Source: Acidobacteriota bacterium (lineage in GTDB: Bacteria; Acidobacteriota; Vicinamibacteria; Vicinamibacterales; 2-12-FULL-66-21). Taken from it: DNA of 8,706 bases. Below the pieces are notes generated by a model. It did not search any database, was not told the origin of the DNA, and saw only the letters and a program-made list of their open reading frames with translations. The position numbers and the translations under genes were made by a program. Numbering within the stretch: the stretch's first letter is position 1; each line of letters starts with the position of its first letter. The stretch covers positions 1-8,706 of the forward strand of contig JACDCA010000114.1 of assembly GCA_013694635.1 (NCBI GenBank), in the 5' to 3' direction. Below, piece by piece: positions 6,416 through 8,706 of this stretch.

Positions 6416-6448
6416 GTGCGACGTACGACGTGCTACGTGCTACGTGCG
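6414..6448 (-). repeat. Heptanucleotide array 2 (five units), purE-mtaB junction
   Basis: Five in-phase 7-base units lie at 6414-6420, 6421-6427, 6428-6434, 6435-6441 and 6442-6448. On the plus strand they are variants of ACGTGCT; two adjacent units are identical ACGTGCT and the outermost are ATGTGCG and ACGTGCG. The array encodes the last residues and TAG stop of purE. It also supplies the first two bases of the mtaB ATG, so it spans the whole 17-base gap and both gene ends. Confidence 0.8.
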
Positions 6449-6933
6449 ATTTTCGCGGCCGCTGCCTCCACCTTGTCGGCCAGCTTCCTCTTATAATCAT
6501 TCAGGCGGTCGGCGATCGCCGGGTCAGCAAGTGCGAGCATCTGCGCCGCGAGGACGCCGGCGTTGGTCGCGCCGGGCTTGCCAATCGAGACGGTCGCGAC
6601 CGGAACGCCCGGGGGCATCTGCACCGTCGACAGCAAAGCATCGAGCCCTTTCAGGGCCGAGGAGTCGATCGGCACGCCAATGACAGGCACTGTCGTGTGC
6701 GCCGCGACGACGCCGGCGAGGTGCGCGGCAGCGCCGGCGCCGACGATGAACACCTTCACGCCACGCCCCGGCGCTTCGGCCACCAGCCGCATGACACGCT
6801 CCGGGGACCGGTGAGCGGACGCCACGGTCATTTCGCACGGGATCTGGAACTCGTCGAGAACGTCGACGGCCGCCTGCATGGTCGGCGCATCTGAGTCGGA
6901 GCCCATTAGAATGAGAACCCGGATGTTGCTCAT
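6433..6933 (-). CDS. purE: N5-carboxyaminoimidazole ribonucleotide mutase PurE (class I)
   Basis: PurE converts N5-CAIR to CAIR in purine synthesis and acts as a cytosolic octamer in known examples. The 166-residue product is normal in length. It shows the class I motifs in order: MGSDSDAPTM at 10-19, SAHRSPE at 39-45 with the catalytic His41, GAGAAAHLAGVVAA at 65-78, and GVPIDSSALKGLDALLS followed by VQMPPGVPVATVSIG. Class I enzymes normally work with PurK, which is not in this window. The ATG overlaps the purD stop codon in an ATGA arrangement, and AGGAAGG stands ten bases upstream inside purD. The last residues (ARST) and the TAG stop are made by a 7-base repeat array, so the C-terminal tail may be recent. 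Confidence 0.96.
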   Translation of the reverse strand: MSNIRVLILMGSDSDAPTMQAAVDVLDEFQIPCEMTVASAHRSPERVMRLVAEAPGRGVKVFIVGAGAAAHLAGVVAAHTTVPVIGVPIDSSALKGLDALLSTVQMPPGVPVATVSIGKPGATNAGVLAAQMLALADPAIADRLNDYKRKLADKVEAAAAKIARST

Positions 6934-8210
6934 CGAGCTAAAGCCTTCCTGCCGATGTCGCGGCGGAACTGCATGCCGTCGAATGAGATTCTGGAGACCC
7001 CCTCGTACGCCCGCCCGACTGCCGTCTCGAATGTCGGGCCTTTACCGACGACGGTGAGGACGCGGCCGCCTGCCGTCACAGGCCGGCTAATGCCGGCCTC
7101 TACCGATCGCGTTCCAGAGTGAAAAACCAGGACGTCCTCGGGAAGGGAGTCCAGTCCCTGGATGGGTGTGCCTGACTCGACGGGGCCCGGGTACCCACGC
7201 GATGCCATGACTACGCCGACGTGTTTGTCGTCGCTGACATTCAACGGGCCCGGCACGAGGTCTCCCTCGGCGGCGGCGACGAGGCGCGGCACCAGGTCTT
7301 CCTGAATGGCGGGAAGCACCACCTGCGCTTCAGGGTCTCCGAAGCGGACGTTGAATTCGACGACTTTCGGACCGTCGCACGTCAGCATGAGGCCGGCATA
7401 CAGAAAACCGCGATACTCGTGGCCGTCGGCTCGCATACCCGCGACCACCGGTTCGACGATCTCGCGCATGATCGTGGCCTGCATTGTCGAGTCGACCAGC
7501 GGGCTCGGGGCAAATGCGCCCATGCCTCCGGTGTTGGGCCCGTGGTCGTTGTCGAAGACCCGCTTGTGATCCTGTGCCGACAGGATGGGCATCGCGCGGC
7601 GACCGTCGCAGAGCGCGAAGAACGATACCTCCGGCCCCACCATGCATTCTTCGATGACGACCCGCGTACCGGCCTCGCCGAACAGCCGTTCATCCATCGC
7701 ATTGTGAATCGCAAGGAGGGCTTCTTCTGCGTCGGCTGCGACCACGACCCCCTTGCCTGCGGCCAGGCCGTCCGCTTTTATGACCGCGGGGAATCCGAGC
7801 TCCCCCGATGCGACGATCGCGCGCGCGTCATCGGCTGACGTGCAGACGCGGTACCGGGCGGTCGGGATTCCGTGACGCGCCATGAATTCCTTCGCGAACA
7901 CCTTGCTGCATTCGAGCTGCGCGGCAGCGCGTGTCGGGCCGAAGACACGCAGACCGCGCCGGATAAACACGTCGACGAGTCCGGCATTCAGCGGAACTTC
8001 GGGGCCGACAATCGTCAGTCCAACGTGTTCCGCTTCGGCAAGACCGGCGAGCGCGTCGATATCGTGGGAATCGATGGGAATGTTGCGCGCGATGGTGGCG
8101 ATCCCGGGGTTGCCGGGCGCACACAGCACGTCGGTGACGGCATGCTCGCGGGTGAGTTTCCAGGCCAACGCGTGCTCGCGGCCGCCGCCCCCTACAACGA
8201 GCACCTTCAT
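6930..8210 (-). CDS. purD: Phosphoribosylamine-glycine ligase (GAR synthetase)
   Basis: PurD joins glycine to phosphoribosylamine with ATP, an early cytosolic step of purine synthesis. The 426-residue product is full length. It has the N-terminal dinucleotide-like motif VLVVGGGGREHALAWKL at 3-19, CAPGNPG at 30-36 and SKVFAKEFM at 102-110. The ATP-grasp core has IKADGLAAGKGVVVA at 144-158, and the PurD signature RFGDPEAQ falls at 289-296. The ATG at 8210 is chosen because the frame upstream (a possible start at 8309) encodes 33 unrelated residues over the promoter region. Only a poor AGGCGG directly abuts the start. It is the first gene of purD-purE-mtaB, and the stop overlaps purE by four bases. 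Confidence 0.97.
   Translation of the reverse strand: MKVLVVGGGGREHALAWKLTREHAVTDVLCAPGNPGIATIARNIPIDSHDIDALAGLAEAEHVGLTIVGPEVPLNAGLVDVFIRRGLRVFGPTRAAAQLECSKVFAKEFMARHGIPTARYRVCTSADDARAIVASGELGFPAVIKADGLAAGKGVVVAADAEEALLAIHNAMDERLFGEAGTRVVIEECMVGPEVSFFALCDGRRAMPILSAQDHKRVFDNDHGPNTGGMGAFAPSPLVDSTMQATIMREIVEPVVAGMRADGHEYRGFLYAGLMLTCDGPKVVEFNVRFGDPEAQVVLPAIQEDLVPRLVAAAEGDLVPGPLNVSDDKHVGVVMASRGYPGPVESGTPIQGLDSLPEDVLVFHSGTRSVEAGISRPVTAGGRVLTVVGKGPTFETAVGRAYEGVSRISFDGMQFRRDIGRKALAR
6944..6950 (-). promoter_or_regulatory. Ribosome binding site of purE, inside purD
   Basis: Minus-strand AGGAAGG lies ten bases before the purE ATG at 6933-6931, within the last codons of purD. Together with the ATGA overlap it points to coupled translation. 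Confidence 0.65.
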
Positions 8211-8221
8211 CCGCCTAAGTC

Positions 8222-8271
8222 CAACTGTGTGAGGGAGTTGTGCGCGGAAATGCTTTCCGCTGGAAACCGCG
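8222..8271 (-). promoter_or_regulatory. Structured leader upstream of purD
   Basis: The purD leader holds a perfect 7-base-pair hairpin GCGGAAA/TTTCCGC (8244-8250, 8254-8260) with a 3-base loop. A CAACT/AGTTG hairpin (8222-8226, 8236-8240) lies next to the start. The GGAAA arm can instead pair with TTTCC on its other side (minus-strand loop AGC), closed by CGCGG/CCGCG at 8243-8247 and 8267-8271, giving two mutually exclusive folds. Conserved purine riboswitch cores were not recognised. Confidence 0.4.
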
Positions 8272-8283
8272 TTTACCTGTGAT

Positions 8284-8309
8284 AGCCTAACACATTCCGT
8301 CGAACTCAA
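8284..8309 (-). promoter_or_regulatory. Weak candidate promoter of the purD operon
   Basis: On the minus strand TTGAGT (8309-8304) is followed by TGTTAGGCT, an extended -10-like match with its hexamer at 8289-8284. The spacing is only 14 bases, so the pair is not standard. It is offered because a promoter must lie in this spacer and nothing better was seen. Confidence 0.25.
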
Positions 8310-8343
8310 CGGGCCCGGCAGGGGGAACTCTGAACGGGCACCT

Positions 8344-8435
8344 ATGAACGATGAACCGCGAACTATGAATGATGAAGTGTGAGCAATGATCGCGTCTCTC
8401 GCGATTCATTGTTCGTAGTTCATTGTTCATAGTTC
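8344..8435. repeat. Inverted pair of heptanucleotide arrays forming a large imperfect hairpin upstream of rpsU
   Basis: The left arm (8344-8378) has five in-phase 7-base units such as ATGAACG and ATGAATG. The right arm (8405-8435) has units TTCATTG, TTCGTAG and TTCATAG in the same 7-base phase, complementary to the left. The apex is a strong stem: 8384-8394 pairs with 8400-8411 through 11 base pairs with one bulged T, around a TCTCT loop. No T-run follows, and the structure ends about 13 bases before the rpsU ribosome binding site. Confidence 0.75.
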
Positions 8436-8448
8436 CCAACTGGCCGCG

Positions 8449-8457
8449 AAGGGGGTG
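8449..8457 (+). promoter_or_regulatory. Ribosome binding site of rpsU
   Basis: AAGGGGGTG lies eight bases before the TTG at 8466. It is close to the anti-Shine-Dalgarno complement and supports the rare TTG start. Confidence 0.75.
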
Positions 8458-8465
8458 TTTCGAGC

Positions 8466-8663
8466 TTGGCTGAAGTGAAAGTACAGGAAGGCGAATCGAT
8501 CGAGAGCGCGCTGCGCCGTTTCAAACGCAAGGTGCAGCAGGAAGATATCATCAAGGATATCAAGAAGCACTCGTTCTACCTGAAGCCGGGCGACCGGCGC
8601 CGCGCAAAGCAGGCGCTGGCGCGCAAGCGCACGCGCAAGAAGCTGCGTCGCGAAGTCGAATAG
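8466..8663 (+). CDS. rpsU: Small ribosomal subunit protein bS21
   Basis: bS21 is a small, basic 30S ribosomal protein near the anti-Shine-Dalgarno region. The 65-residue product begins MAEVKVQEGESIESALRRFKRKVQQEDIIKDIKKHSFYLKP in sense and ends in an Arg/Lys-rich helix (KRTRKKLRREVE), as the family does. Its length is normal for bS21 (about 58-70). The start is TTG at 8466, the only one that gives a family-like N-terminus, and a good ribosome binding site supports it. It is divergent from purD across a 255-base spacer that holds a large inverted repeat. No standard promoter was identified for it. Confidence 0.95.
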   Translation: MAEVKVQEGESIESALRRFKRKVQQEDIIKDIKKHSFYLKPGDRRRAKQALARKRTRKKLRREVE

Positions 8664-8667
8664 CGAG

Positions 8668-8689
8668 AGCCGGCTCCGGATGGCCGGCT
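8668..8689 (+). terminator. Hairpin after rpsU, doubtful terminator
   Basis: AGCCGGC (8668-8674) and GCCGGCT (8683-8689) form a perfect 7-base-pair stem with an 8-base loop, five bases after the rpsU stop. No T-run follows within the window, so intrinsic termination is uncertain. It may be only a stabilising or attenuating hairpin. Confidence 0.35.
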
Positions 8690-8706
8690 GACAGGCACTA
8701 CAGACG

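Noticed and set aside
6414..6448. CRISPR-like array
   Set aside because: The repeats are 7 bases, tandem and without spacers, and no cas gene is present.
8211..8309. N-terminal extension of purD
   Set aside because: PurD proteins begin at MKVLVVGGGGREHA; the upstream 33 residues overlap the leader hairpins.
8211..8465. Known purine or PRPP riboswitch in the purD leader
   Set aside because: The conserved cores of these classes could not be recognised by eye; only simple hairpins are supported.

Overview
The window is a GC-rich, densely packed bacterial chromosome segment of housekeeping genes. It has four de novo purine genes on the minus strand in two clusters plus a partial fifth (purD, purE, purB, purS, partial purQ), two radical-SAM RNA-modification genes (rlmN, mtaB), an M16 zinc protease and ribosomal protein gene rpsU. 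The separate PurS and PurQ subunits imply the small-PurL type of FGAM synthetase, which excludes the fused gammaproteobacterial type. The base composition, gene set and intergenic repeats would suit an Acidobacteriota-like soil bacterium, but that is a weak inference; no rRNA or lineage-specific marker is present.

Layout: the left minus-strand operon reads from right to left as M16 protease, purB, purS, purQ. A good sigma70-type promoter lies at about 3946-3974, and purQ runs off the left edge. rlmN (4065-5156, plus strand) diverges from this operon. It meets mtaB tail to tail, and their stop codons share one CTAG. The second minus-strand operon is purD, purE, mtaB, with a 4-base purD/purE overlap and a 17-base purE/mtaB gap. 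It diverges from rpsU at the right edge across a 255-base spacer. The purine enzymes cover the PurD step (GAR synthesis), the PurS/PurQ subunits of the FGAM synthetase step, the PurE step (CAIR formation) and the PurB step (SAICAR and adenylosuccinate cleavage).

The genes are conventional; the unusual part is what fills the gaps between them. Two kinds of repeat occupy nearly every junction. (1) A GC-rich hairpin element (stem GGYGGGG/CCCCRCC, often followed by a second hairpin and AGCG-rich sequence) occurs four times. All copies have the same orientation, and each hairpin ends 9-24 bases upstream of a start codon or a likely one. One copy is translated in frame as the C-terminus of PurQ. 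(2) Degenerate tandem arrays with an exact 7-base period occur three times, each with a different word (CTTCAGC-like, ACGTGCT-like, ATGAACG-like). Two arrays fill a whole gene junction and help form the start codon of the next gene. The third forms the two inverted arms of a large imperfect hairpin upstream of rpsU. No CRISPR, tRNA, rRNA, transposase, phage or defence gene was seen. No intergenic stretch exceeds 300 bases.
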